Source: Olavius algarvensis Delta 4 endosymbiont (GTDB lineage: Bacteria; Desulfobacterota; Desulfobacteria; Desulfobacterales; CAJINA01). From it: DNA of 64,000 bases. The stretch's first letter is position 1; each line of letters opens with the position of its first letter. The DNA lies in assembly GCA_905176665.1 (NCBI GenBank), contig CAJINA010000157.1, forward strand, positions 1 through 64,000, read 5' to 3'. Under the pieces are notes generated by a model that did no database searches, was not told the origin of the DNA, and was given only the letters and a program-made list of their open reading frames with translations. Below are positions 54,140 to 63,208 of this stretch, piece after piece. Position numbers and translations under genes: made by a program.

Positions 54140-55471
54140 TTAACTTCCTAAAAGAACTTTAGGCAGCCAGGTCACCGCCTCGGGCCAGATGCAGATCGCC
54201 AGCAGGCCCAGCAGCTGGATGATTACGAAAGGCACAATACCTTTGTAGATATCCATGGTTTGGACCCGGGGTGGACAGACCCCCTTGAGATAAAAAAGAG
54301 AGAACCCGAAAGGGGGTGTCAAAAAGGATGTCTGCAGGTTGACGGCGATGAGGACCGCCAGCCACAGGGGGTCGACGCCCATGGCCACCATGATCGGAGC
54401 CAGGACCGGGACATGGATGAATGTGATCTCGATGAAGTCGAGAAAAAAGCCGGCGATGAAGATAATCATCATCACGATGAACAGGATGCCCCATTTCCCA
54501 AAGGGCAGCGCATGGATCAGGTTCCGAACCAATGTGTCTCCGTCCAAACCGCGGAACACGAGCCCCAGGGTGGTGGCCCCGACGAGAATGATGAAGACCA
54601 TGCAGGTGAGGTTGGTAGTCGTTTTCATGACTTCCTGCACGATTTTCAGACTGAATTTGCCATGGATGACCGTCAGTATGGTGGCCCCGACCGCGCCTAC
54701 CGAGGCAGCTTCCGTAGGCGATGCGATGCCTGCGAAAATTGAACCCAGCACGCAGATCATCAGGGTGAGCGGTGGGACCAGGGCCTTGGAAACCCGGGCG
54801 ATGAGTTCCTTGCGCGAGATTAAATCCAACTCTTCCTTGGGTATGGGCGGAGCCCACTGGGGCTTGACCTGGGCGATAATTAGAATATAGAGCATGTACA
54901 GGCCGACCAGGATCAGGCCGGGAATGACCGCTCCCACAAACAAGTCGCCTACCGAGATATTCATGATATCCCCGAGCAGCACCAGCACGATGCTGGGCGG
55001 GATGATTTGCCCCAGGGTACCTGAGGCTGCCACCGTGCCGGTGGTCAGGGACTTATTGTAGTTTCGTTTCAGCATGGTTGGGACGGAAAGCAGGCCCATG
55101 GTGACCACGGTTGCGCCTACGATGCCGGTCGAAGCGCCCATGAGGGCTCCCACGAACACAACCGATATGGCCAGACCGCCCTTGATTTTGGCAAACACCA
55201 GGCTCATGGTTTCCAGCAGCTCTTCGGCCAGGCCCGACTTTTCCAGCATCACCCCCATGTAGATGAACAGGGGCACCGCCATGAGTGTAAAATTGGTCAT
55301 GGTGCCCCAGATTCTCAGGGGCAGCAGGCCGAAAAATTCCGGACCAAAATTGAAATACCCGAAAAACATCGCCACCCCGCCGATGGTGAATGCAACCGGG
55401 TAGCCCAGCAGCAGCAGGGCAAAAACGAAGGAGAACATGATCAGCGGCATGTATTCGTGGATCAGTTCCAT
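54140..55471 (-). CDS. dctM: TRAP transporter large permease (DctM)
   Basis: A 443-residue TRAP large membrane subunit with about 12-13 helices. Family signatures: ASGTLGQIIPPSIVLVLLGD, TPTEAASVGA-like SPTEAASVGAVGA and the C-terminal LTPPFGFSLFYLKG. It couples sodium influx to solute uptake together with DctQ and the periplasmic receptor. It overlaps nothing but directly follows dctQ (stop and start adjoin at 55471/55472). The receptor gene is divergent. The C-terminal SLFYLKGVCPP is typical of the subgroup paired with 2-oxo acid or lactate-type receptors. Confidence 0.93.
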   Translation of the reverse strand: MELIHEYMPLIMFSFVFALLLLGYPVAFTIGGVAMFFGYFNFGPEFFGLLPLRIWGTMTNFTLMAVPLFIYMGVMLEKSGLAEELLETMSLVFAKIKGGLAISVVFVGALMGASTGIVGATVVTMGLLSVPTMLKRNYNKSLTTGTVAASGTLGQIIPPSIVLVLLGDIMNISVGDLFVGAVIPGLILVGLYMLYILIIAQVKPQWAPPIPKEELDLISRKELIARVSKALVPPLTLMICVLGSIFAGIASPTEAASVGAVGATILTVIHGKFSLKIVQEVMKTTTNLTCMVFIILVGATTLGLVFRGLDGDTLVRNLIHALPFGKWGILFIVMMIIFIAGFFLDFIEITFIHVPVLAPIMVAMGVDPLWLAVLIAVNLQTSFLTPPFGFSLFYLKGVCPPRVQTMDIYKGIVPFVIIQLLGLLAICIWPEAVTWLPKVLLGS

Positions 55472-55996
55472 CTATTCGGGCCCTCCTTCGTCGATTCCCA
55501 CGGCCACCAGGAAATTTTTAAACATTTCCGAGGTTCCCTGCAGAATCAGGAGGACAAACCCTATGGGGATCATGGCCTTGAGGACATACCGGCCCGGAAG
55601 ACCACCGGGATCCGGAGACACCTCCCTGACCGCCCACGAGTTGGCAATGAAATTCTGGGTGGAATAAATGACGATTAAGGCGAAGGGGATAAGAAAAAAG
55701 ATGGAGCCCAGAAAGTCGATCCAGGCCTTGGTTCTGGCACTCAATCGGGTAAAAATAATGTCAACGCGGACATGGGCGCCATTTTTAAGCGCGTAGGCGG
55801 CCCCAATCAGGAAGACCACCGCAAACAGGTGCCATTCAAACTCCTGGATGGCGACATTGCCCTTTTTAAAGGCATAGCGCATGACGGTATCGTAGAAGAC
55901 GACCAGGACCATCAGGGTGGTCAGCCAGGACACAAAGATACCGATGTATTCGTTGAGCCCGTCGATTAATTTGATGTATAACCTCAATATTTTCAT
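55472..55996 (-). CDS. dctQ: TRAP transporter small permease (DctQ)
   Basis: A 174-residue TRAP small membrane subunit with four helices (about residues 17-40, 55-73, 95-117 and 140-160). Typical residues include EWHLFAVVFLIGAAYALKNGAHVRVDI. It forms the membrane complex with DctM. It is the first gene of the minus-strand dctQM pair, adjoining dctM without spacing. Confidence 0.92.
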   Translation of the reverse strand: MKILRLYIKLIDGLNEYIGIFVSWLTTLMVLVVFYDTVMRYAFKKGNVAIQEFEWHLFAVVFLIGAAYALKNGAHVRVDIIFTRLSARTKAWIDFLGSIFFLIPFALIVIYSTQNFIANSWAVREVSPDPGGLPGRYVLKAMIPIGFVLLILQGTSEMFKNFLVAVGIDEGGPE

Positions 55997-56338
55997 TTAG
56001 TTGTTCTCCAGAGTCTATTTGCGGAATAGTAGCTGGTTTTCTTAGCGTTAACTGCACCAAAGGCAAGTCCAATTCTCGCGCCTGTTTTCAGGTTGACATC
56101 CCATAGTGAAATGTAATAAAAATTTCGACCAGTTCGGCTTAATTTGCTGCGTTCCGCCTGTATCCATCAATATCGCTATGACCCATCGCCTGAAGGGGCA
56201 GCAAGGGCCGAAGCGGACGAGTCTTGTTCAGAGAATGATGGCCCTACAGCAGGAAACGTGTGCGCGTAAGCCGCACCGACTGATGATTTTCGTTTATCAG
56301 AGATGGATTCTAATTACAATTCAACAGGAGGAGGATTC
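55997..56338. other. Divergent spacer between dctQ and dctP
   Basis: The 342-bp region has no convincing gene. It holds the promoters for dctQM and dctP. TTGACA at 56093-56098 with AT-rich TGTAATAAAA after it is the best visible sigma-70-like signal for dctP. Confidence 0.5.
56093..56120 (+). promoter_or_regulatory. Candidate promoter for dctP
   Basis: A consensus -35 TTGACA (56093-56098) is followed 16-17 nt later by AATAAA/ATAAAA as a poor -10. It would give a 5' leader of about 215 nt before dctP. Support is only the -35 box. Confidence 0.3.
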
Positions 56339-57508
56339 ATGAAAAGACGCGAGTTTATCAAAAAGGTTGGGGTCGGCGCTGCCGCAGTGGGCGCGGGAGC
56401 TGCAGCAACGGCCGGTTTGACGGGCTGCGGTAAGCAGGACGACAGTGCAGAAGTAGCCAAGCTGAAAAAAGAAATCGCTGCTCTGAAAGGCAAAGCTCCT
56501 GCTGTAATGAAAGAGAAGACCTACAAGTGGAAAATGGTCACCACCTGGCCGCCGCACTTCCCCATGCTGGGTGAAGGCGCCGACAACCTGGCCAAATGGG
56601 CGAATGAAATGAGCAACGGCCGCCTGGAAATTACCGTTTACGGTGGTGGTGAGCTGATTCCGCCCCTGGGCGTTTTTGACGCCGTCAGTCAGGGCACGGT
56701 GGAAATGGGCCACGGCGCGGCGTATTACTGGGCGGGGAAAGCCCCGGCCACCCAGTTTTTCGCAGCGGTTCCCTTCGGCTTCAATGCCCAGTCCATGAAC
56801 GCCTGGATCTACTCCGGCGGTGGTATGGAGCTCTGGGAGGAAGTGTATGCGCCCTTCGGCCTCAAACCCCTGCTGGCCGGCAATACCGGTGTGCAGATGG
56901 GCGGCTGGTTCAACAAAGAGATTAAAACCATCAATGACCTCAAGGGTCTCAAAATGAGAATTCCGGGCCTGGGCGGCAAGGTCCTGGCCAAGGCCGGCGG
57001 CAATGCTATCCTGGTGGCCGGCGGTGAGATCTACACCAACCTGGATCGCGGTGTCATCGACGCCACCGAATGGGTCGGCCCCTTCCATGACTTGAAGATG
57101 GGTTTTTACAAGGCCGCCAAGTACTACTACTATCCGGGATGGCATGAACCTGGAACAGCCCTGGAAGCCATGGTCAATAAAAAGGCCTGGGACACGCTGC
57201 CGGCCGACCTGCAGGCCATTATCGAGGCTGCAGCCTACCGGTCCAACATGTGGATGCTCTCAGAGTTCGAAGCCAAGAACAACGATGCCCTGCAGACCCT
57301 GGTCAACGAGCATAAAGTGCAGCTGCGCCAGTTCCCCGAACCGGTCCTGAAGGCCCTTAAGAAAATGGCCAAAGAGGTTCTCGATGAAGTGGCTGCCAGT
57401 GATCCCATGAGCAAGAAAGTGTATGAATCGTTCCTCAAGTTCCAGTCTAATGTTTCTTCCTGGAACGCAATTACCGAGGAACCGTATCAAACGTTTAAGA
57501 AGCTGTAA
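56339..57508 (+). CDS. dctP: TRAP transporter substrate-binding protein (DctP/TakP-like), Tat lipoprotein
   Basis: A 389-residue periplasmic solute receptor. Start ATG 56339 follows AGGAGGA; a longer frame adds 12 residues of no value. The N terminus is a twin-arginine signal (KRREFIKKVG) that ends in a lipobox-like LTGC, so it is a probable Tat-exported lipoprotein. The receptor domain has LKGLKMRIPGLGGKV, DATEWVGPFHD and YYPGWHEPGTALEAM, the pattern of TakP-like receptors for 2-oxo acids or lactate (with metal). It is divergent from dctQM and works with them. A strong terminator follows at 57531. Confidence 0.92.
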   Translation: MKRREFIKKVGVGAAAVGAGAAATAGLTGCGKQDDSAEVAKLKKEIAALKGKAPAVMKEKTYKWKMVTTWPPHFPMLGEGADNLAKWANEMSNGRLEITVYGGGELIPPLGVFDAVSQGTVEMGHGAAYYWAGKAPATQFFAAVPFGFNAQSMNAWIYSGGGMELWEEVYAPFGLKPLLAGNTGVQMGGWFNKEIKTINDLKGLKMRIPGLGGKVLAKAGGNAILVAGGEIYTNLDRGVIDATEWVGPFHDLKMGFYKAAKYYYYPGWHEPGTALEAMVNKKAWDTLPADLQAIIEAAAYRSNMWMLSEFEAKNNDALQTLVNEHKVQLRQFPEPVLKALKKMAKEVLDEVAASDPMSKKVYESFLKFQSNVSSWNAITEEPYQTFKKL

Positions 57509-57530
57509 TTAAAGCCGTTACCGGCATGAT

Positions 57531-57565
57531 AAAAAGAGCAGGGGGACACCCCCTGCTCTTTTTTT
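57531..57565 (+). terminator. Intrinsic terminator after dctP
   Basis: AAAAAGAGCAGGGGG and CCCCCTGCTCTTTTT pair perfectly over 15 bp with a 3-nt loop, and a T run follows. It lies 23 bp past the dctP stop codon. Confidence 0.95.
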
Positions 57566-57667
57566 AGGGTTCAAGGGTCCCGGGTTTCGAGGGGTCAAGT
57601 GAAATGCGGGCAAGGCTTCCCTGTTAATCGGCGGCACCCCTGTTACGGGAATCTTATAAAAAAGATA

Positions 57668-58363
57668 TCAATCACGTGTTTGCGCCAGCCACGCTGTGGC
57701 ATCAAACGGCCGGCCGTGGGCTGGATAAAAATATCGGGCGCCCTCCTTGATGAGGTTTTCCATACTTGCCGTCATTGCACGCGCACTATAGCCGAATGGT
57801 GACGTGTAGCGCTGCCCACCCAGTATTGGCATATTCACGGCAATATCTCCGACAAAAGCATTTCCCACGGATGTCAATACGGAAAGAGAGCCTATCGTAT
57901 GCCCGGGCGTAGGAATGATTCGTGCGTTAAAACCATGTTTTTCCAGAGAGATAGGTGTGGATACCAATACATCGGGAACTGCCGGTTCAAAGGTACAGAA
58001 CCGGGATGTCATCTTCTCCAAACGACCAGTCATCCATTTTACCAGCCTTGCCGGGAATAGCGTGCCGGGCGGAATGACCACCCGGCCGGAGGAGAGCAGG
58101 GCGGCTTCCGAGGAATGCACGGCCACCTTACAGCCGCAACAATTTTTCACAGCCTGCAGGGTGCCGACGTGATCAAAGTGGACGTGGGTGATGACCGCCA
58201 GCCGGATTTGGTGGGGCGGGACACCGATCTTCGCAAGACACCTGAAAAACCAGTTGCCCCAGACCCGGTGCCCACCGTCGATCAACAAGAATCCGTCCCT
58301 TCCCGGAATCAGGTACGTGCGGGTATTTCCGAGCAGTATTGTGTGAATCCTTTCAGCCGTCAT
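57668..58363 (-). CDS. MBL-fold metallohydrolase
   Basis: A 231-residue metallo-beta-lactamase-fold enzyme. Ligands: AVITHVHFDHVGTL (HxHxDH, about residue 60), PTPGHTIGSLSV (His) and FVGDIAVNMP (Asp), with a late YFYPAHGRPF (His). Length and motifs fit the glyoxalase-II-like/hydroxyacyl-type subgroup, but the substrate is unknown. It is monocistronic, convergent with dctP and divergent from htpG. Confidence 0.88.
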   Translation of the reverse strand: MTAERIHTILLGNTRTYLIPGRDGFLLIDGGHRVWGNWFFRCLAKIGVPPHQIRLAVITHVHFDHVGTLQAVKNCCGCKVAVHSSEAALLSSGRVVIPPGTLFPARLVKWMTGRLEKMTSRFCTFEPAVPDVLVSTPISLEKHGFNARIIPTPGHTIGSLSVLTSVGNAFVGDIAVNMPILGGQRYTSPFGYSARAMTASMENLIKEGARYFYPAHGRPFDATAWLAQTRD

Positions 58364-58404
58364 GGCGCTGATATTACCTGATTTTCAGGATATTTCAAGC
58401 AGGG

Positions 58405-58434
58405 TTGACAAATAAGAAATCGCACTAATTTTAT
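58405..58434 (+). promoter_or_regulatory. Candidate htpG promoter
   Basis: TTGACA (58405-58410) is followed by 18 nt and TTTTAT as a possible -10. No sigma-32-type heat-shock element was seen. The leader would be about 45 nt before the htpG start. Confidence 0.35.
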
Positions 58435-58487
58435 ACTCAAAATAATTGCACAAACCCTAATTCATAGCGGTAGGAGAAGAGACGAAA

Positions 58488-60413
58488 ATGACCCCCCAAA
58501 AAGAGACCCACGCGTTCAAAACCGAAGTGCAGCAGCTTCTGAAGCTGATTGTCAACTCCTTGTATTCCAATCAGGAAATTTTTCTAAGGGAATTGATCTC
58601 CAATGCATCCGATGCCATTGATCGCCTGAAATTCAAAACCCAAACCGAACCCGATATTCTTGGGGATGATACCGATTTCCGGATCAAGCTTACCCCGGAC
58701 GGTATTAAACAAACATTTGAAATTGAAGACAATGGTATCGGTATGACCTACGAGGAGGTCATGGAAAACATTGGGACCATCGCCCAGAGTGGAACTGCGG
58801 CCTTCATGGAAGCCCTGGAAAATACCAATAGCGATACCCTGGCACCGGAACTGATCGGCCAATTCGGGGTCGGTTTTTACAGCGCGTTTATCGTGGCCGA
58901 TAAAATTACCATTCTGACCAAAGCCGCGGGAGACGACAAAGCCGTCCGTTGGGAATCTTTCGGGGATGGCACGTATACCATTGAGGAAGCCGACAAAGAG
59001 ACCCGCGGAACCACCATCACCCTGGAATTGAAAAAGCGCGCGGATGACGAGCCCGATTTTACCGACGAATGGGTGATCCGTAACATCGTGAAACAGCATT
59101 CTGATTTTGTGAGCTATCCGATCGTTATGGATGTGGAACGCGACGAGCCCATTCCGGAAGGTGAGCAGTTGAAGGACAAGGACGGCAAAACCGTCGGCGA
59201 GACCACCCGGAAGGTCATCAAGGAAGAGACCCTTAATTCCATGAAAGCTATTTGGACCCGCGGTCAGGATGAGGTGTCCGAGAAGGAACACGAGGAGTTT
59301 TACCGGCACATCAGCCACGACTGGAACCCGCCCCTGACCCAGCTGCACAAGAAGTTCGAGGGTACCACCGAATATACCGCCCTGCTGTACATTCCGTCCA
59401 AGGCGCCCTTTGACCTGTTCAACCCCGAAGCCAAGCACGGCATTCACCTTTACTGTAAACGGGTCTTCATTATGGACGACTGTGAAGACCTTATGCCCGA
59501 ATACCTGCGGTTTGTGAAAGGCGTCGTGGATGCCCCGGACCTGAATCTAAATGTGAGCCGCGAGATCCTCCAACAGGACCGCCTGGTGAAGAACATCCGC
59601 CGCAACCTGGTGAAAAAGCTTTTTGAACTTTTCAAAAACCTGGAAAAAGAGGAATATGAAAAATTTTACGAGGAATTCGGTGCTGTTTTAAAAATCGGCA
59701 TTCATACCGATTTTGAAAACAAGGACAAACTTGCCGAGTTGACCCGTTTTAAAACAACCAAGTCCGACGGCAAGTGGGTCTCCTTGAAAGAATATGTGGA
59801 GAACATGCAGCCGGATCAAAAGGACATTTATTTTATTACCGGCGACAACATGGCGGCCCTGCTCAATAGCCCGCTGTTGGAACAACTTAAAGCCAAGGAC
59901 TACGAGGTGTTGCTCATGTCCGATCCGGTGGATGAGTGGGTGGCCCAGTCCCTGACCGAGTATGACGGAAAGTCCCTCAAAAGTGCCGAAAAAGGAGATT
60001 TGGGACTGGACGAGGTCGATGAGGGCAAGAAAGATAAGTATGATGGTCTTTTCAAACAGATCAGGGTAATCCTGGAAGAAAAGATCAAGGAGGTTAAACC
60101 CTCCACCCGCCTGACGGATTCGGTCGCCTGTCTTTCCGGAGAAGACCACGACATGAGCGCCTACATGGAAAAGATCCTTAAGGCGTCCGGGCAGCAGACG
60201 CCGGATACGAAACGGGTGCTTGAGCTGAACATGGATCATCCGGTGATGGACAAGATCAACGGGATATTCGAAAAGGACGCAGCCGATCCGGTGCTCAAGG
60301 ACTACGCGGGCCTGCTGTTTGATCTGGCCACCATCAGCGAAGGCGGCAAGATCGAGGACCCGGGTAATTTTACCAAACGGGTAGGAGCGCTGATGGCGGA
60401 TGCCATCGCCTAA
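58488..60413 (+). CDS. htpG: Molecular chaperone HtpG (Hsp90)
   Basis: A 641-residue bacterial Hsp90. The N-terminal ATPase has [29 protein letters not shown] and [15 protein letters not shown] (GHKL motifs). The middle domain contains [12 protein letters not shown] and the C-terminal dimerisation region is complete. It folds cytosolic client proteins in an ATP-driven cycle. Ribosome site AGGAGA. The TAA stop is the first triplet of PAL 10, and an intrinsic terminator lies at 60577-60613. Confidence 0.95.
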   Translation: MTPQKETHAFKTEVQQLLKLIVNSLYSNQEIFLRELISNASDAIDRLKFKTQTEPDILGDDTDFRIKLTPDGIKQTFEIEDNGIGMTYEEVMENIGTIAQSGTAAFMEALENTNSDTLAPELIGQFGVGFYSAFIVADKITILTKAAGDDKAVRWESFGDGTYTIEEADKETRGTTITLELKKRADDEPDFTDEWVIRNIVKQHSDFVSYPIVMDVERDEPIPEGEQLKDKDGKTVGETTRKVIKEETLNSMKAIWTRGQDEVSEKEHEEFYRHISHDWNPPLTQLHKKFEGTTEYTALLYIPSKAPFDLFNPEAKHGIHLYCKRVFIMDDCEDLMPEYLRFVKGVVDAPDLNLNVSREILQQDRLVKNIRRNLVKKLFELFKNLEKEEYEKFYEEFGAVLKIGIHTDFENKDKLAELTRFKTTKSDGKWVSLKEYVENMQPDQKDIYFITGDNMAALLNSPLLEQLKAKDYEVLLMSDPVDEWVAQSLTEYDGKSLKSAEKGDLGLDEVDEGKKDKYDGLFKQIRVILEEKIKEVKPSTRLTDSVACLSGEDHDMSAYMEKILKASGQQTPDTKRVLELNMDHPVMDKINGIFEKDAADPVLKDYAGLLFDLATISEGGKIEDPGNFTKRVGALMADAIA

Positions 60414-60557
60414 AAGTTATCTTAAAAAAGTCTTTTGGCCAAATCTCTGCATTGGACGCATGGGTCAACTCCTCGTAATACTAATAGTATTCCTGCGGGT
60501 TAACCCAAGCGTCCGCCTTGACCTTGAGCCATAATCCAAATTTTAAGAAAGCTTTTA
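60411..60557 (+). repeat. PAL element 10 (147 bp)
   Basis: Outer arms TAAAAGTTATCTTAAAA and TTTTAAGAAAGCTTTTA pair with two mismatches. The interior has TTTTGGCCAAATCTCTGCATTG, written as TTTTGGCC and AAATCTCTGCATTG, then AATACTAATAGTATT and CGCCTTGACCTTGAGCC. The first three bases are the htpG stop codon TAA. Confidence 0.88.
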
Positions 60558-60847
60558 TCCTTTACGAAACGATTAGAAAGGCGGTATCCGTTAACGCGGA
60601 GTCCGCTTTTTTTATACTTTTGGACTGTTCGGACCCTTCAATCCAATTCCACTCGATCCACCGAAAATATAAACCGTTTTTCCATGGAATGTCCGCATGC
60701 CCCTCCACTTGTCTGAGATTCTGGACGATTCCGCTGCCGTGTCCGTTTGCACATTATGGGTTGCCAAAAAAAGGAAAGCTGAACATAGTGAATGCAGCAT
60801 ACCAGACCCGACAGCGGGGACCAAACCTTAAACGTTAGGGGGGATAC
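60558..60847. other. Spacer between htpG and the enoyl-CoA hydratase gene
   Basis: No gene is visible. A 106-codon frame crosses PAL 10 and the spacer, but it has no domain and begins inside the repeat. The terminator at 60577-60613 and a GGGGGG ribosome site at about 60838 are the only signals. Confidence 0.5.
60577..60613 (+). terminator. Intrinsic terminator after htpG
   Basis: AAAGGCGG..TCCG and CGGA..CCGCTTT form a stem with a small internal loop and a 6-nt apical loop, followed by seven T. It sits just past PAL 10. Confidence 0.8.
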
Positions 60848-61660
60848 ATGACCGCGGCTAAAGTAAACCTCGAACACCAGGATCACATCGCGATTGTAAC
60901 CCTGGATCGACCGGATCGCCAAAACACCATGAATGCAGCTATGTGGAATGCTTTGGATGAAACGGTCATTTCTCTTGAACAGAACCTCCCCTATGTTGTG
61001 GTCATTACCGGCGCCGGGGATGCCGCTTTTTGCGCCGGCATGGATGTAAATCCGGACAATCCCCAGATCGAAACGGTCATGGAGGGCGTTTTCAACCATG
61101 CAAGGCAGCCGGTCGAAAACTTAATCTCCCGCTTGCGCAGCGTTGTCGACCGCTTGATTGCGCTTCCGGTACCGATCATCGCCGCCGTAAACGGGAACGC
61201 CTATGGCGGCGGTGCTGAGTTGGCCGTGCGCTGTGACCTGCGGGTCATGGATCCCAATGCGAAAATCAGTTTTTCCGAAGTGCGCCTGGGTTTGATGCCT
61301 GATTGGGGGGGCGGGGTGGCTTTGACGCGCCTGGTCGGTCCTGGTTTGGCCGGAGAGTTGATCTTGACGGGCCGCAGTGTGGGGGCCGAACGTGCACTGC
61401 AGGTCGGGCTCGTTAATCGGATCAGTTCACCCGGAAATGCCCGTGCGGAAGCCCTGTTGATGGCCCGCGGTATTGCTGCCAACGGGCCGCTGGCTGTTCG
61501 CAGCGCCCTGGAGATCATTCGTAAAACACCCGATTTGTCCTATGCCCAGGCCCTGGATCTCGAATATGAAAACGCGGTGGATCTGATCACCGCCGGGGAA
61601 TGCGTGCATGGCATCACGGCTTTCATGTCCCGGAAAAAACCGGAGTTTCCAGAACCTTGA
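60848..61660 (+). CDS. Enoyl-CoA hydratase/isomerase family protein
   Basis: A 270-residue crotonase-fold enzyme. Motifs: IAIVTLDRPDRQNTMNAAMW, FCAGMDV (oxyanion hole), NGNAYGGGAELAVRCDLRV and FSEVRLGLMPDWGGG. The acidic residues in FSEVRLG and MPDWGG are in the usual catalytic positions, with aspartate rather than glutamate in the second. Substrate is not predictable. Its TGA stop overlaps the TTG start of the DnaJ-like gene. Confidence 0.9.
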   Translation: MTAAKVNLEHQDHIAIVTLDRPDRQNTMNAAMWNALDETVISLEQNLPYVVVITGAGDAAFCAGMDVNPDNPQIETVMEGVFNHARQPVENLISRLRSVVDRLIALPVPIIAAVNGNAYGGGAELAVRCDLRVMDPNAKISFSEVRLGLMPDWGGGVALTRLVGPGLAGELILTGRSVGAERALQVGLVNRISSPGNARAEALLMARGIAANGPLAVRSALEIIRKTPDLSYAQALDLEYENAVDLITAGECVHGITAFMSRKKPEFPEP

Positions 61661-62079
61661 CGCTAAAAACCTTATTCATCATACTTGCCCTGGCTTACCT
61701 GGCCTTTCCGCGGGACCTGCTCCCGGACTGGCTGATTGGGTTCGGCTGGATAGACGATATCGTCGTACTCTATCTGCTCTGGCGATTTTTTCTAAGGGGC
61801 GCCGTTGCCAGGCAGGCCGGCGGGGCGGGTCAATACCGCAACCGCGGCGATTCGGAAAACCACACCGGCCAGGTGCAACCGAAAAATCCTTACGATATCC
61901 TGGAGATCGAACCGGGCGCCTCAAAGGAGCAAATTCACAAAGCCTATCGAACCCTCGCGAACAAATACCACCCGGACAAAATTGCCCACCTGGGAGCGGA
62001 ATTTCAGGCGCTGGCTGAAGAAAAATTCAAAGAAATTCAGGCGGCTTATGATTATCTGACCAAAAACGGGCGACCCTGA
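61657..62079 (+). CDS. DUF1232-like membrane segment with C-terminal J domain
   Basis: A 140-residue protein. The N-terminal part has two hydrophobic segments with AFPRDLLPDWLIGFGWIDD, the DUF1232-like 'DLIPDxIP-G-IDD' pattern. A linker follows, then a J domain (PYDILEIEPGASKEQIHKAY, HPDK motif in KYHPDKIAH). I place the start at TTG 61657, which overlaps the hydratase stop as TTGA with GGAG upstream. An ATG at 61600 lies inside the hydratase gene. It probably recruits DnaK to the inner membrane. Small membrane J proteins of this type are known; the partner is not. Confidence 0.82.
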   Translation: MTLKTLFIILALAYLAFPRDLLPDWLIGFGWIDDIVVLYLLWRFFLRGAVARQAGGAGQYRNRGDSENHTGQVQPKNPYDILEIEPGASKEQIHKAYRTLANKYHPDKIAHLGAEFQALAEEKFKEIQAAYDYLTKNGRP

Positions 62080-62144
62080 TCTTAATTTTTCAAAACGGTT
62101 TTTTAAACAGGCCCCTGATTCATGATGCCCCAGGGCTCCGATTA

Positions 62145-63140
62145 TTAAACAGTAGCAATAAGGATCCCCGATTCAGTGGGGCCTTGGAACGGCAGCCGTT
62201 CGATATCGCGGGCACCGGCCTTGTTCAGCATTGCTTCCAGCTGCACCTGGGAATAAGACTGCCCCGACTCGGTTCCCTGCAGCATGTTGAGTGCAAACAG
62301 GGCCGGGAAAAGGGGACCATCCATGCTATTATCCAAAATGAATTCGTGGATCATGATCAGTCCGCCGGGCTCCAGTACGGAAACGGTTTTGTAGATGATT
62401 TCCTGGCATTCCGCGGGAGATTCCTGGTGCAGGATGTGTGACAACCAGGCCGCATCATACCGGTCCGGTATGTCATCGGTCAGATAACTGCCCGGTTCAA
62501 AGGTTATGCGGTCGGCAAGGTTGAATCGCGCCACCGTATCTTCCGCAAAGGGCCGGGTGGTGGGCAGGTCGAATATGGCCGCCGAAAGCTGCGGGTTGGC
62601 CAGGCAGAAATGGATGGCGTAGGTGCCGGGTCCGCCGCCTAGATCCAGAAGTTTCGTTTTACCCCCCAAATCGATATCGTTGGCCACGGTCGGGGCAATC
62701 CCCATGGCAATGTTGAACATGCCCATGAGGAAGCTCTCCCGCCGATCCTCATCGCCGGATGTAGAATCTTTGGTTACCGGCCGTCCGGTTTTAACAGCCA
62801 CGTCCAGTTGTGCCCAGGACTGGACCAGGTAATGGTGATGCATGATCATATAGCCGATGTAACGCTCTGAATCTTTTGATAAAAACGTGCTTGCTGCCGG
62901 CGTGTTGGAAAAGTGGTCACCCTCTTTATCGAGTAGTCCCATGGCAACCAGGGCGTTGAGAAGCATGGCCACCGCCCGGGTATCTCCTTTAATTGCCGCC
63001 GCAACTTCACCGGCCGTACGCTGATGCGTGCCCAATACAGTAAAAACCGCAAGCTTTACCCCCGCATGCAGGGTGCAGGTTTTCCAGTAATACCCGGAGA
63101 TTTCAAAAAGATCACCGGGATTCAAAGGAGCTGTATCCAT
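62145..63140 (-). CDS. SAM-dependent O-methyltransferase with dimerisation domain
   Basis: A 331-residue class I methyltransferase of the acetylserotonin O-methyltransferase-like group. The N-terminal dimerisation/winged-helix domain (residues about 10-95) has GVKLAVFTVLGTHQRTAGEV. The SAM site is LLDLGGGPGTYAIHF (about 166), with the catalytic-type histidine region WLSHILHQESPAEC. Small-molecule substrate is unknown. GGAGG ribosome site. It is monocistronic. Confidence 0.88.
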   Translation of the reverse strand: MDTAPLNPGDLFEISGYYWKTCTLHAGVKLAVFTVLGTHQRTAGEVAAAIKGDTRAVAMLLNALVAMGLLDKEGDHFSNTPAASTFLSKDSERYIGYMIMHHHYLVQSWAQLDVAVKTGRPVTKDSTSGDEDRRESFLMGMFNIAMGIAPTVANDIDLGGKTKLLDLGGGPGTYAIHFCLANPQLSAAIFDLPTTRPFAEDTVARFNLADRITFEPGSYLTDDIPDRYDAAWLSHILHQESPAECQEIIYKTVSVLEPGGLIMIHEFILDNSMDGPLFPALFALNMLQGTESGQSYSQVQLEAMLNKAGARDIERLPFQGPTESGILIATV

Positions 63141-63208
63141 GACTGTTTCCTCCGATTGATTTCCGCTATTTGAGATTGGTTCTATAGCGCGGGCGCATGA
63201 TGACGGGC

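Noticed and set aside
21478..60557. CRISPR array
   Set aside because: The repeats are single copies spread over 39 kb between genes and are palindromic over their whole length; there are no spacers and no cas genes.
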